A DNA stretch of 64,000 nucleotides from Micromonospora polyrhachis (GTDB lineage: Bacteria; Actinomycetota; Actinomycetes; Mycobacteriales; Micromonosporaceae): NCBI RefSeq assembly GCF_014203835.1, contig NZ_JACHJW010000001.1, forward strand, positions 2,503,176 to 2,567,175, in the 5' to 3' direction. Within the stretch, counting starts at the first letter, position 1; each line of letters begins with the position of its first letter. The notes under the pieces are model-generated. The model was given only the letters and a program-made list of their open reading frames with translations. It made no database searches and was not told where the DNA came from. Shown piece after piece: positions 9,537-18,097 of the stretch. The translations under genes and the position numbers were made by a program.

Positions 9537-10279
9537 GTCCGGACCACGTTGTTGTACGCGTCGAGGGCCTCGCGCACAGTTCCGTCGACCTCCAACCGGC
9601 CCGCGTTGAAGTAGAGGCCCCGGGTGCAGAACCGGGTCAGGTCGTTCTCGTTGTGCGAGACCAGCACCAGTGTGCGTCCCTCGGCGAGGAGCCGCTCGAT
9701 GGTGGCGTAGCACTTCTTGCGGAACTCGGCGTCGCCGACCGCCATCACCTCGTCCATGAGCAGGATCGGGTGCTGGAGGTGGGAGATCACCGAGAAGCCC
9801 AGGCGGACCTTCATGCCGGACGAGTAGTGCCGGACCGGGGTGTCGATGGCCTTCTCGCACTGCTCACCGGCGAACGAGATGATCTCGTCGAAGTTCCGCT
9901 TGAGGTAGGCGGAGCTGAGGCCGTGCAGCGAGCCGACCAGGTGCACGTTCTCCCGGCCGGTCAGGTCGTTGGAGAATCCGGCGGAGAGCTCCAGCAGCGG
10001 AGCCACGGCACCGCGTACCTTGATCCCGCCCTCGTCCGGGATCAGCACCCCGGCGATCAGCCGCAGCAGGGTGCTCTTGCCGGTGCCGTTCTTGCCGATG
10101 ATGCCCATGGCGTCGCCCGGCCGGACCTGGAAGTTGACGTTGCGCAGGGGCCAGAACTCCCCGGCGTCCGGGTGACGTCCACCCTTGTGGATGAACATCT
10201 CCCGCAGCCGCAACTGCCGGCGGCGGTTGCGGACGAACCGGATGCCGAGGTTCTCGGCCTCGATGATTGGCTGGTCCAC
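9533..10279 (-). CDS. Polysaccharide/teichoic acid ABC exporter ATPase (Wzt/TagH type)
   Basis: A 248-residue ATPase that powers export of a lipid-linked surface polymer. It shows Walker A (GKNGTGKST), a signature close to the Wzt/TagH form (YSSGMKVRLGF), Walker B (ILLMDEVMAVGD) and an H-loop histidine (LVSHNEND). It has only the short nucleotide-binding domain and lacks the C-terminal carbohydrate-binding extension of some Wzt proteins. The GTG start at 10279 shares its first base with the permease stop (TAGTG) and has GGAG five bases upstream. The stop overlaps the phosphatidyltransferase GTG. It works with the adjacent permease at the cytoplasmic membrane. Confidence 0.93.
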   Translation of the reverse strand: MDQPIIEAENLGIRFVRNRRRQLRLREMFIHKGGRHPDAGEFWPLRNVNFQVRPGDAMGIIGKNGTGKSTLLRLIAGVLIPDEGGIKVRGAVAPLLELSAGFSNDLTGRENVHLVGSLHGLSSAYLKRNFDEIISFAGEQCEKAIDTPVRHYSSGMKVRLGFSVISHLQHPILLMDEVMAVGDAEFRKKCYATIERLLAEGRTLVLVSHNENDLTRFCTRGLYFNAGRLEVDGTVREALDAYNNVVRT

Positions 10280-11106
10280 TACAGCTCCTTGAGAACGGCG
10301 GGTTCGAGCCGGCGGAACACCCACCAGCCCCCGACCAGCATCAGCAGGCTGCCGGCGAACGCGAAGGCGAGGAGCCGGGCGTCGGGGAACTCGCTCGGGT
10401 ACCACACGGCGTGGTGCAGCTGGAAGATGCCGACCAGTGGGTTGATCTCGTAGACCACCTTGACCCAGTCCGGCATCGAGGAGTCCCGAACCAGGCTGAG
10501 CGGGTAGATGATCGGGGTGGCGTAGAAGAGTACCCGGGTGACCAGGCGCATCAGTCGCTCCACGTCACGCATGAGCACGTTGAGCGAGGAGAGCAACAGG
10601 GCGACGCCGACCAGCAGGGCCGCCTGGAGCAGCACCGCCAGCGGCAACGCCAGCAGGGACACTCCGATCTCGATCTTGCCGAGGACGGCGTAGACGATCG
10701 CCAGGACGGCGAGGATCGGCAGCCCGGCGATGTACTCGGCGAATCGGCCGGTGACCCGACCGATCGGGAACACCTCGCGGGGCATCCGCATGGTGGTGAT
10801 CAGTCGAGCCTGCCCGGTAAGAGCGTTGGTGGCCTCGCTGATCGCCGAGTTGGTCCACATCCAGGCGAAGATGCCGGTAATCAGAAAGAGCGGATATGAC
10901 TCCGCAGCGTCACCAAGGTGTCGGTTGGTGGCGTTCTGATAAAGCATCCCGAAGACGAAGAAGTAGATCGCACCCATACCGAGCGGCTCGATCAATGACC
11001 AGAAGTAACCAAGAACGGACTGCTGATACTTGACCGCAAGGTCTCGTCTGACCAGCAACCGTAGTGAATTGCGATAGGACCACAACGCACCGACGCCAGA
11101 CGTCAC
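10279..11106 (-). CDS. Polysaccharide/teichoic acid ABC exporter permease (Wzm/TagG type)
   Basis: A 275-residue integral membrane protein of the ABC-2 family, with about six hydrophobic helices and the family features VRRDLAVKYQQSVLGYFWSLIEP near the N-terminus and MRDVERLMRLVTRVLFYATPIIYPLS before the last helices. With the Wzt-like ATPase it would flip a completed lipid-linked polymer across the membrane. The GTG at 11106 has GGAGG six bases upstream. It is the first gene of the five-gene minus-strand operon running to 2944. A promoter-like pair lies at 11245-11274, about 140 bases upstream. Confidence 0.93.
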   Translation of the reverse strand: MTSGVGALWSYRNSLRLLVRRDLAVKYQQSVLGYFWSLIEPLGMGAIYFFVFGMLYQNATNRHLGDAAESYPLFLITGIFAWMWTNSAISEATNALTGQARLITTMRMPREVFPIGRVTGRFAEYIAGLPILAVLAIVYAVLGKIEIGVSLLALPLAVLLQAALLVGVALLLSSLNVLMRDVERLMRLVTRVLFYATPIIYPLSLVRDSSMPDWVKVVYEINPLVGIFQLHHAVWYPSEFPDARLLAFAFAGSLLMLVGGWWVFRRLEPAVLKEL

Positions 11107-11244
11107 AGCCGCCTCCAGCTCAGGATTGGGTCAGACCACCAGCACTCCGGTGACCTCTGTCGCGAACGGCCCCGACGAAGCGTGGCCCGTACGGCACACG
11201 CGTCGCGGCGGCTGACTCGCCGACGCGGGCCGCTGACGCGCCAT

Positions 11245-11274
11245 AGGTTAGCAGTCTGTGAAGCGCCGAAGTAA
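11245..11274 (-). promoter_or_regulatory. Possible promoter of the polymer export operon
   Basis: Read on the minus strand, TTACTT at 11274-11269 and TAACCT at 11250-11245 are separated by 18 bases. They resemble -35 and -10 hexamers of a housekeeping sigma factor. The site lies between the L-serine dehydratase stop and the Wzm-like start, leaving a leader of about 130 bases. The assignment is by eye only. Confidence 0.35.
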
Positions 11275-11293
11275 GCGCATGACCCGGCTACGC

Positions 11294-12709
11294 TCAGCAC
11301 TCGATCACGTTCACCGCGAGGCCGCCACGCGCGGTTTCCTTGTACTTGACCTTCATGTCGGCCCCGGTCTCCCGCATCGTTTTGATTACCTTGTCCAGCG
11401 AGACCGCATGCACCCCGTCGCCGCGCAGCGCCAGTCGGGCTGCGGTAATCGCCTTTATGCTGGCCACAGCGTTGCGCTCGATACACGGAATCTGCACCAG
11501 GCCACCCACCGGGTCGCAGGTGAGGCCGAGATTGTGCTCCATTCCGATTTCCGCCGCGTTCTCCACCTGAGCCGGGGTGCCGCCCATCGCCTCGGCCAGC
11601 CCGGCCGCCGCCATGGAACAGGCCGAGCCGACCTCCCCCTGGCACCCGACCTCGGCACCGGAGATCGAGGCGTTCTCCTTGAAGAGCACTCCGATGCCCG
11701 CCGCCGCGAGCAGAAACCGGATGACGCCGTCCGACGAAGCGGTGGGGACAAACCGGGTGTAGTAGTGCAGGACCGCCGGGATGATGCCAGCCGCCCCGTT
11801 CGTCGGCGCGGTCACCACCCGACCCCCCGCCGCGTTCTCCTCGTTGACCGCGAGCGCGAAGAGGGTGACCCAGTCCATCACCCGAAGCGGATCGGCCGCA
11901 CCGGTGGCGGCCTGATTCGCACCGCCGACACTCCACCGGTCCGGCGCGCCGTCCGCCTCCAGGCTGCGTCGTAGCTCCGCCGCCCGGCGCCGGACCCGCA
12001 GCCCGCCGGGGAGCACGCCATCCCGCTCACAGCCCCGCTCGACGCACTCCCGCATCACCCGCCAGATCTCCAGCAGGCCCGCCCGGACGTCCGCCTCACT
12101 TCGCCAGGAACACTCGTTGGCGAGTATCACGTCACTGATCGACAGGTTGGCCTCGGTAGCGACCGTCAACAGCTCGGCACCGGTGGTGAACGGGAAGCGC
12201 ACTCGGGTGCTGTCCGGCTTGATCCGGTCCGCTCCGGCCGCCGCCTCGTCCACCACGAACCCGCCGCCGACGGAGTAGTAGGTGCGGGCCCGGACCTCGT
12301 CCCCACGCGCGTCGTACGCCGCGAAGGTCATGCCATTGGGATGGAAGGGCAGCGACCGTCGGCGATGCAACAGCAGGTCGCGGTCAGCGTCAAAGTCGAT
12401 CATGTGGGTGCCGAGCAGGGCGATTTGCCCGGACGTACGCACCTCGCCGACCAACTCCGGCACCCCGTCGGTGTCGACCGTCTCCGGTAGTTCGCCCGCG
12501 AGCCCGAGCAGCACCGCCCGATCACTGCCGTGGCCATGACCGGTGGCCCCGAGCGAGCCGAAGAGTTCGGCCCGTACCCGAGCGGTCTCCGTGAGCAGTC
12601 CGTCCGCCTTCAGCCCGGCCACGAACGTACGGGCCGCACGCATCGGCCCCACCGTATGCGAACTGGAGGGCCCGATCCCCACGGTGAACAGGTCGAAAGC
12701 ACTGATCAT
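11294..12709 (-). CDS. sdaA: L-serine ammonia-lyase (iron-sulfur, single chain)
   Basis: A 471-residue enzyme that deaminates L-serine to pyruvate and ammonia in the cytoplasm. It has the single-chain layout: an N-terminal beta domain ([24 protein letters not shown]) followed by the alpha domain with the [4Fe-4S] region [17 protein letters not shown], the later cysteines in [13 protein letters not shown], and TAPTNGAAG. Length and motif order are normal for the family. The ATG is followed directly by the conserved N-terminus. It appears to be monocistronic, with a promoter-like pair at 12785-12812. It is unrelated to the downstream polymer operon apart from shared orientation. Confidence 0.95.
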   Translation of the reverse strand: MISAFDLFTVGIGPSSSHTVGPMRAARTFVAGLKADGLLTETARVRAELFGSLGATGHGHGSDRAVLLGLAGELPETVDTDGVPELVGEVRTSGQIALLGTHMIDFDADRDLLLHRRRSLPFHPNGMTFAAYDARGDEVRARTYYSVGGGFVVDEAAAGADRIKPDSTRVRFPFTTGAELLTVATEANLSISDVILANECSWRSEADVRAGLLEIWRVMRECVERGCERDGVLPGGLRVRRRAAELRRSLEADGAPDRWSVGGANQAATGAADPLRVMDWVTLFALAVNEENAAGGRVVTAPTNGAAGIIPAVLHYYTRFVPTASSDGVIRFLLAAAGIGVLFKENASISGAEVGCQGEVGSACSMAAAGLAEAMGGTPAQVENAAEIGMEHNLGLTCDPVGGLVQIPCIERNAVASIKAITAARLALRGDGVHAVSLDKVIKTMRETGADMKVKYKETARGGLAVNVIEC

Positions 12710-12784
12710 CGGTCGCGGCCTCCCTGCCGTCGTAATCGGGCACCGGCCACGCTGCCGGACCCGTCGAGCGGCTGCCGACCGGCC

Positions 12785-12812
12785 AGCCTACCCGCTGACA
12801 CCCTGACTGACA
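12785..12812 (-). promoter_or_regulatory. Possible promoter of sdaA
   Basis: On the minus strand TGTCAG (12812-12807) and TAGGCT (12790-12785) are spaced by 16 bases, about 75 bases upstream of the sdaA start. CTGACA also occurs a second time at 12795-12800, so the -35 choice is uncertain. The same intergenic region must carry the promoter of the divergent PspC gene. Confidence 0.3.
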
Positions 12813-12950
12813 TTGTTGCGCGCTGGTCGGGGTAGGCACCTACGGGTGGTGAGACGGCAAATCCATCTCGGGGCGGAGGGCACCGTGACCCGCCGTCCCT
12901 ACCGTGGAATTCAGCCGTGGCGGATCGCCGCGGAGTGGGGAGAGGAAGTC

Positions 12951-13160
12951 ATGAGCCGCAAACTGGTACGCCCCCGTGCTGGTCGGATGGTCGCTGGCGT
13001 CTGCGCCGGCCTGGCCCAACGCTTCGGCATCTCCACCGCAATGGTGCGTCTGCTCTTCCTGCTCTCCCTGTTGATCCCGGGCAGTCAGGTGATCATCTAT
13101 CTGGCGCTGTGGATCATCATGCCGAACGAGGACCGCTACCTCTCGCACGCCTCGCACTGA
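12951..13160 (+). CDS. PspC-domain membrane protein
   Basis: A 69-residue protein made almost entirely of a PspC domain: a basic start (MSRKLVRPRAGRMVAGVCAG), the GLAQRFGIS segment, and a long hydrophobic helix (LLFLLSLLIPGSQVIIYLAL) ending in WIIMPNE. PspC proteins sit in the cytoplasmic membrane and take part in envelope-stress sensing in several bacteria; in actinobacteria single-domain copies like this are of unclear role. The ATG at 12951 was chosen because GAGAGGA lies seven bases before it; a longer frame from 12813 lacks a ribosome-binding site. No phage-shock partners are adjacent. Confidence 0.85.
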   Translation: MSRKLVRPRAGRMVAGVCAGLAQRFGISTAMVRLLFLLSLLIPGSQVIIYLALWIIMPNEDRYLSHASH

Positions 13161-13216
13161 CGACAGAACCGGGGGTTCCGGGCAGCGTCAACATTCGCAC
13201 GACGTCGAACCCCGGG

Positions 13217-13248
13217 TCCGGGGCGGCCGGCCCGCCGGCCGCCCCGGA
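13217..13248. terminator. Strong GC hairpin between convergent genes
   Basis: A perfect 14-bp inverted repeat (13217-13230 with 13235-13248) with a four-base loop, lying between the ends of the PspC gene and the convergent AftA-like gene. No clear T-tract follows, as is usual in this genome. It is placed to end transcripts from both sides. Confidence 0.7.
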
Positions 13249-13253
13249 GCCCG

Positions 13254-15167
13254 TCAGCGGCGGATCACCACCACGAAATCCGCTTCCAGGTCGTCGACCA
13301 CCGTCCAGTACTCCGGCGCGAACTGCGCCGGAGTGAACCGCTGGCCGCCCCAGGTCCAGCCATCCGGCTTCTCGCGAAGGACGAAGATGTCGATCGGTCC
13401 GAACTCGGTCTCCCGCGAGGCGGCGGCGAACGCCTTCGGGTCGGTGGTCGCCACCAGCCGCTTGATCTCGGCGAACCGGTCGTCCCAGTGCGACAGCGTC
13501 GCCCCGGCGGTGCGATTGATGTCCAGGTATCCCGGCCAGGGCAGGTAGGAGTAGAGCCGGTCGTCAGCGGCGAGGGTGACCCGTCGGGGATCCGGCCCCA
13601 GCACCCCCTCGACCGCCTGGCGCACCTGATCCACCGGGAACCAGTCCCGCCGGCCCTCGTTCGGGGCGAACTCCGGATATCCACCGCCAGGCAGCGGCTC
13701 CTTGTGTGCGTCCAGCGCGTACCGGTTGTCCGGGGGCATCCAGGTGATGGTGAAGCCGATGGCCGACCAGGCAAGGACCACCGCAAGTAGTGCACCGGCC
13801 GCCCGGCGGGGCGGGGTCACCCGGAGCCGGCGCAGCACGATCGGCGCGACATGGGCCAGGACCAGCACCCCAGCGATGACGAACAGCACCGTGTAGAGGC
13901 GCATGGTGTAGTGCAGGAAGCCGGTGTGGCCGGTCAGCCCGAACCGGACCATCATCACCATCCGGTACGCGTACACGCCGATGATCATCACCAGGAGCGG
14001 CCGGGCCCACCACGCCGAGCGCCAAAGCCACACCAGCCCGACCAGGCCGACCAGTTGCAGGAGACCGAGCGGCGTCAACTCCAGGAACGGGAAGAGCCCC
14101 TGGTTGACCGAGGACGAGGCGTAGAGGTCGGAAACCTGCTGTCCGCCGACGGTCAAGGTGGCCCAGATGAACGGCACCACATACCAGGAGGACACCACGA
14201 AGGCGACCGCCACGACCAGTCCGAGCCGCCGCAGGTACGCCCAACGGTCCGGCTCGGTACGCCAGGCGATCACCACGAGAGCGATCAGGCCCAGGGCGGC
14301 GTAGACCATCCACGCCTGGTAGGTCATCGCGATGAAACCACCGAGCAGTCCGGCGGGCAGCCAGTGCATCCGTACCCGGGGTGTCCGGGCGAAGACCTCC
14401 AACGCCCAGGGCACGAAGACGACCAGGGTAATCACCTCGTACGCCTTACGCGGATCGGACCAGGCGACCATCGCCATGCCGGTGATCGCCAACGCCACCC
14501 AGTCGTTCACCAGGCGCCGCCACAGCAGGAACCCGACGAGGATCGAGGCCGACATGAACAGGACCTCGGCATCGGCGATCAGCTTCCACGCCGGTATGTC
14601 GAACAGCAGGGAGGCCCGGCCCACCAGCCACGTGTAGAACGGCGGATACTCCGACGGCAGCGACGGCACCAGGGTGTCGGAGCTGACGATGGTGTCGGTG
14701 TACCGGGTGGCGGACGCGGTGGTCCGGCCCATGTCGCCGTACAGTCCGCCGAACCCGAACGGTGTGCCGACCAGGGCCGCCCGCAACATCAACGTCATCC
14801 AGGCGGCAGCCAGTCCGGCGGCCAACCCGGCGACGATCTGACCGGACCAGCGACTCGCCACGATGAACCCGCCGATGGCCAGGCAGACGGCGGCGACCAG
14901 TGGCATGGTCGTGGCCCGGGAGGAAAGCGGGTCCTGGCCGATCAATGTGGGTAGGAAGAAGACCACCGGCGAGGCCACCAGCCAGGTGAGGACCGCGACC
15001 GTGCCACCGTTGATCCAGCGTCCGACCGGCCCCCGTCCGGCACCCTTGGTCGGCCGTTCCCCGGCCCTGACGTCGCCGGTCGGGGTGGCCGCGCCACCGG
15101 GCTCGTGCCCGGACTCGGCGCCAGCCAGATCGGCAGGCTGCTTTTCCCTGGCGGCAGAGTGGGCCAC
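13254..15167 (-). CDS. AftA-like membrane arabinofuranosyltransferase
   Basis: A 637-residue GT-C type membrane glycosyltransferase. After a hydrophilic N-terminal 50 residues there are about 11-12 hydrophobic helices and a soluble C-terminal domain of about 170 residues. The loop GLYGDMGRTTASATRYTDT followed by SEYPPFYTWLVGR resembles the conserved N-terminal region of AftA, which adds the first arabinofuranose from decaprenyl-phospho-arabinose to the cell-wall galactan. Arabinose-containing walls fit a Micromonosporaceae host. GTG 15167 was chosen because GGGAG lies about eight bases upstream; an upstream GTG at 15206 has no such site. The family call rests on motif memory, and another GT-C specificity is possible. 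Confidence 0.75.
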   Translation of the reverse strand: MAHSAAREKQPADLAGAESGHEPGGAATPTGDVRAGERPTKGAGRGPVGRWINGGTVAVLTWLVASPVVFFLPTLIGQDPLSSRATTMPLVAAVCLAIGGFIVASRWSGQIVAGLAAGLAAAWMTLMLRAALVGTPFGFGGLYGDMGRTTASATRYTDTIVSSDTLVPSLPSEYPPFYTWLVGRASLLFDIPAWKLIADAEVLFMSASILVGFLLWRRLVNDWVALAITGMAMVAWSDPRKAYEVITLVVFVPWALEVFARTPRVRMHWLPAGLLGGFIAMTYQAWMVYAALGLIALVVIAWRTEPDRWAYLRRLGLVVAVAFVVSSWYVVPFIWATLTVGGQQVSDLYASSSVNQGLFPFLELTPLGLLQLVGLVGLVWLWRSAWWARPLLVMIIGVYAYRMVMMVRFGLTGHTGFLHYTMRLYTVLFVIAGVLVLAHVAPIVLRRLRVTPPRRAAGALLAVVLAWSAIGFTITWMPPDNRYALDAHKEPLPGGGYPEFAPNEGRRDWFPVDQVRQAVEGVLGPDPRRVTLAADDRLYSYLPWPGYLDINRTAGATLSHWDDRFAEIKRLVATTDPKAFAAASRETEFGPIDIFVLREKPDGWTWGGQRFTPAQFAPEYWTVVDDLEADFVVVIRR

Positions 15168-15415
15168 AGGCGTTCTCCCGGGAGTCAGATATCGGCGGCG
15201 AAGCACGCTGGGGCGCCGCAGCTGGGCGTCTCGCGCGATCTCCGGTCAGGTGACGTGACCCGACTGGCGGAGTCTTCGTCGAGCGTTCGACGATGACGGT
15301 AGAGGTTACCCGGCGAACCAGCGGCCCCGGGGACACGATTGCGGTGCGGAAGTGACGTGGGATCACTCCCGCACCGCAGCTGCCGCCTTCGCGGTCGACC
15401 GACGAGTGTCGAGGC

Positions 15416-16225
15416 TCAGGGGACCAGGTAGGTGATCGTGACCGTTTCGTAGCCCAGGGACCGGAGCAGACCTTCGAGCATCTTCCGGGTGTTCTCCTGG
15501 GCCCGGGTGCCGAGCCCGCTGTCCCGGGCAGCGGTGGCGATCCGCTCCTCGGCGAGCTGGTAGACCTCGCGTTGCCGGTTGGGGTCGCCGCCGAAGACGT
15601 CACCGATCCGGTTGACCAACCCCCGCTTCTCGGCGAAGACGTAGCTGTTGGCGAGGTCGAGGTTGGGCTCGCCGAGCTGGGGAGCCGGCAGCTTGATCTC
15701 CACGGTCTTCCGGTCGGCCGACTCGACCACCGCCCCTTCGGCGATCTTCCCGAAGTCGACGTACGACTCCACCCGACCCGCGCCGACGAAGAGGGTCCGC
15801 TCGCCGAGCAGGAAGTCCGGCACGTATTTGCGGTCCTTCTGGAGGTCGATCACCACCTGGAAGGTGCCTTCGGCGGCGACGTAGCGGCTGAGATCCTGGA
15901 TCGACTTGAGCAGCGGCGGCTGGCTGCGGTCGGTCTGCTCCTGGGTGAACGGGTTACGCCAGCTCGGCCACAACCCGGTCGCCTGCACCCCGAGCACCAG
16001 GACGATCGCCAGCCCGACGATCCCGGCGAGCCAGAACAACCCGCGCCCGCGCCCGCCGGACGCCGAGTCGACCAGCTCCGGTCGGGCGGTCGTCGACGGG
16101 TCACCGGTCAGGTCGGGCTGATCCTCTTCTACCGTGGAGCTGCTGGCAAGACCGGGCCTGGCCTGGCCTTTTGCATATTCCGGGAATTCCCGGGTGGGCT
16201 CGTTGACATCTCCGTTACGGGACAT
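15416..16225 (-). CDS. DUF4230 membrane-anchored protein
   Basis: About 269 residues. A hydrophilic N-terminus of about 80 residues precedes one transmembrane helix (GLFWLAGIVGLAIVLVLGVQ), followed by an extracellular domain of about 170 residues typical of DUF4230 (SIQDLSRYVAAEGTFQVV, LFVGAGRVESYVDFGKI). The function of this family is not established. The ATG at 16225 has GTGAGGGC just upstream and is preferred over ATG 16243. A perfect 7-bp inverted repeat at 16242-16259 sits directly upstream and could be an operator. The gene stands alone, 248 bases from the start of the AftA-like gene. Confidence 0.8.
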   Translation of the reverse strand: MSRNGDVNEPTREFPEYAKGQARPGLASSSTVEEDQPDLTGDPSTTARPELVDSASGGRGRGLFWLAGIVGLAIVLVLGVQATGLWPSWRNPFTQEQTDRSQPPLLKSIQDLSRYVAAEGTFQVVIDLQKDRKYVPDFLLGERTLFVGAGRVESYVDFGKIAEGAVVESADRKTVEIKLPAPQLGEPNLDLANSYVFAEKRGLVNRIGDVFGGDPNRQREVYQLAEERIATAARDSGLGTRAQENTRKMLEGLLRSLGYETVTITYLVP

Positions 16226-16241
16226 CGCCCTCACCGTCCTC

Positions 16242-16259
16242 ATCAGACAACCGTCTGAT
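16242..16259. promoter_or_regulatory. Palindrome upstream of the DUF4230 gene
   Basis: ATCAGAC (16242-16248), AACC spacer, GTCTGAT (16253-16259): a perfect 7-bp inverted repeat 17 bases before the chosen start of the DUF4230 gene. Its length and position suit a dimeric regulator such as a TetR- or GntR-type protein, but no matching regulator gene is adjacent. Confidence 0.35.
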
Positions 16260-16340
16260 TGAAACGGTACGGCTCCGGTACGACACCCGCGAATCGGAGC
16301 CCGCCTCGCAACCCGGGGTCGGACCGCTCGACCCGGTAGA

Positions 16341-16399
16341 TCAGCAGCTCAGGCGGCTCAGTACGCCCGGCAGGTCAGCAGCTCAGGCGGCTCAGTACG
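16341..16399. repeat. Two-copy 25-bp direct repeat
   Basis: The same 25-base sequence, beginning TCAGCAGCTCAGGCGG and ending CTCAGTACG, occurs at 16341-16365 and 16375-16399, a 34-base period. It ends two bases before the stop codon of the acyl-CoA dehydrogenase gene and looks like a recent local duplication of its 3' flank. Confidence 0.8.
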
Positions 16400-16401
16400 G
16401 C

Positions 16402-17568
16402 TCAGGTGAAGGCGGCCACCCCGGTCAGTCGCTGCCCGATCACCAGTTGGTGGATCTCCGAGGTCCCCTCGTAGGTCAGCACGCTCTCCAGATTGTTGGC
16501 ATGACGCAGCAGCGGATACTCACCGCTGATCCCGTTCGCCCCGAGGATCGTGCGGCACTGCCGAGCAATCGCCAGCGCCTCCCGTACGTTGTTGAGCTTG
16601 CCGACGCTGACCTGCTCGGGGCGCAGCGTCCCGGCGTCAGCCAGCCGCCCCAGGTGCAACGCCAGCAGGTAGCCCTTCTGTAGCTCGACCGCCATGTCGG
16701 CCAGCTTCGCCTGGGTCAGCTGGAACCCGGCGAGCGGCCGGCCGAACTGCTCCCGGGTACGCGCGTAGTCCAGGGCGGTGTGCAGGCAGTCCCGAGCCGC
16801 GCCGAGCGCCCCCCAGACGATGCCGTACCGCGCCTCGGTCAGGCAGGAGAGCGGGGCCTTGAGCCCGGCCGCGTCCGGCAGCGCCGCGTCGGCGGGCAGG
16901 CGTACGTCGTCGAGCGCGATCTCGCCGGTCGCGGAGGCACGCAGCGACATCTTGTGCCGGATCTCCCGGACCGTCACCCCCGGGCTGGCCAGCGGTACGA
17001 CGAAACCGCGTACTCCGGCCTCGGTCCGAGCCCAGACGACCGCCACCTCCGCCACCGGGGCATTGGTGATCCACGTCTTGGTACCGGTGAGCACCCAGTC
17101 GGTGCCGTCCCGCCGGGCCCGGGTGGTCATCGAGGCCGGGTCGGAGCCGTGGTCCGGTTCGGTGAGCGCGAAGCAGCCGATCACCTCGCCGGCGGCCATC
17201 CGGGGCAGCCACTGCTGCTTCTGCTCCTCGCTGCCGTAACGCCAGATGGCGTACATGGCCAGCGAGCCCTGCACCGAGACGAGGGACCGGATGCCCGAGT
17301 CGCCCGCCTCCAGCTCCAGGCAGGCCAGCCCGTAGGCGATCGCCGAGGCACCGGCGCAGCCGTACCCGGTCAGGTGCATGCCGAGTAGGCCGAGGCGACC
17401 GAACTCGCCGGCCAGCTCGCGGACCGGCGCGGTGCCGTCCTCGTACCAGCGGGCCACCTCGGGCCGAACCCGGTCGGCCACGAGCTGGCGTACGACCGCG
17501 CGGACCTGTAGCTCCTCACTGGTCAGGGAGACGTCGAGGTCGAGCAGGTCAAGCGGGGCGATGCTCAT
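16402..17568 (-). CDS. Acyl-CoA dehydrogenase, glutaryl-CoA dehydrogenase-like
   Basis: A 388-residue FAD flavoenzyme of the acyl-CoA dehydrogenase family. Visible are the N-terminal helical domain, the FAD-binding segment GCFALTEPDHGSDP, the middle beta domain with TGTKTWITNAPVA, the C-terminal helices with ARTREQFGRPLAGFQ, and the catalytic-base segment LTYEGTSEIHQLVIG. The YEGT(S/H)xIHxLxxG arrangement and overall length are closest to glutaryl-CoA dehydrogenase, which would oxidise and decarboxylate glutaryl-CoA in lysine or tryptophan breakdown. Other short-chain specificities cannot be excluded. ATG 17568 has AAGGTGG upstream and is preferred to GTG 17577. No other catabolic genes are adjacent. 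Confidence 0.88.
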   Translation of the reverse strand: MSIAPLDLLDLDVSLTSEELQVRAVVRQLVADRVRPEVARWYEDGTAPVRELAGEFGRLGLLGMHLTGYGCAGASAIAYGLACLELEAGDSGIRSLVSVQGSLAMYAIWRYGSEEQKQQWLPRMAAGEVIGCFALTEPDHGSDPASMTTRARRDGTDWVLTGTKTWITNAPVAEVAVVWARTEAGVRGFVVPLASPGVTVREIRHKMSLRASATGEIALDDVRLPADAALPDAAGLKAPLSCLTEARYGIVWGALGAARDCLHTALDYARTREQFGRPLAGFQLTQAKLADMAVELQKGYLLALHLGRLADAGTLRPEQVSVGKLNNVREALAIARQCRTILGANGISGEYPLLRHANNLESVLTYEGTSEIHQLVIGQRLTGVAAFT

Positions 17569-17603
17569 GACCGCCACCTTAACGACTATTCAGGCGTGGT
17601 CCG

Positions 17604-17903
17604 TCACGGCGCGGGCAGCAGCAGCACCCGAGCGTGGATCTGGTTACGCTGCTGGAGGGCGGCGCGCAGGGCGCGATGCAGCCCGTCCTCCAGGTAGAGC
17701 CCCCCGCTCCACTGCACGACGTGCGGGAACAGGTCGCCATAGAAGGTGCTGTCCTCGGCGAGGAGCTTGTCGAGAGCCAACTCCCGCTTCGTGGTGATCA
17801 ACTGGTCGAGCCGCAGTGGCCGCGGCGGAATCTCGGCCCACTGCTTGAGCGTGAGCCCGTGCTCGGGGTAGGGACGCCCATCCCGAACCGCTTTGAAGAT
17901 CAC
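17604..17903 (-). CDS. Small conserved-type protein with ParB-like motif
   Basis: A 99-residue soluble protein without signal peptide or membrane helix. Its C-terminal half contains a DGLHRALRAALQQ stretch, which resembles the substrate/CTP-contact segment (DGxHRxxA) of ParB/Srx-fold domains, but the rest of a ParB protein is absent. It is separated by about 35 bases from the downstream acyl-CoA dehydrogenase start and might be cotranscribed with it. No function is claimed. Third-position G/C content supports the frame. Confidence 0.7.
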   Translation of the reverse strand: MIFKAVRDGRPYPEHGLTLKQWAEIPPRPLRLDQLITTKRELALDKLLAEDSTFYGDLFPHVVQWSGGLYLEDGLHRALRAALQQRNQIHARVLLLPAP

Positions 17904-18097
17904 GACGGCACGCTCCCCTCCCCTGGCCGAGCTGACCTACCGGGTCGCTGGCGCTGTCGGCACCCGACCCCGTTCCGACACGCCGCACCGTGCGACCCGT
18001 GCCAGCCTAGCGACCACCGACGACAACACGGTTTGTTGCCGGATGTCAGTTTCGTTACTGCGACCATCCATGCTTGAACCCTGTCCAGGGTAGGTTC

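Noticed and set aside
12710-12950. Possible riboswitch in the sdaA leader
   Set aside because: A glycine- or other aminoacid-riboswitch core was looked for and no recognisable conserved sequence was found.
13851-14954. Plus-strand open frame of 367 codons
   Set aside because: It is antisense to the AftA-like gene, with Gln/His/Gly-rich composition typical of a shadow.
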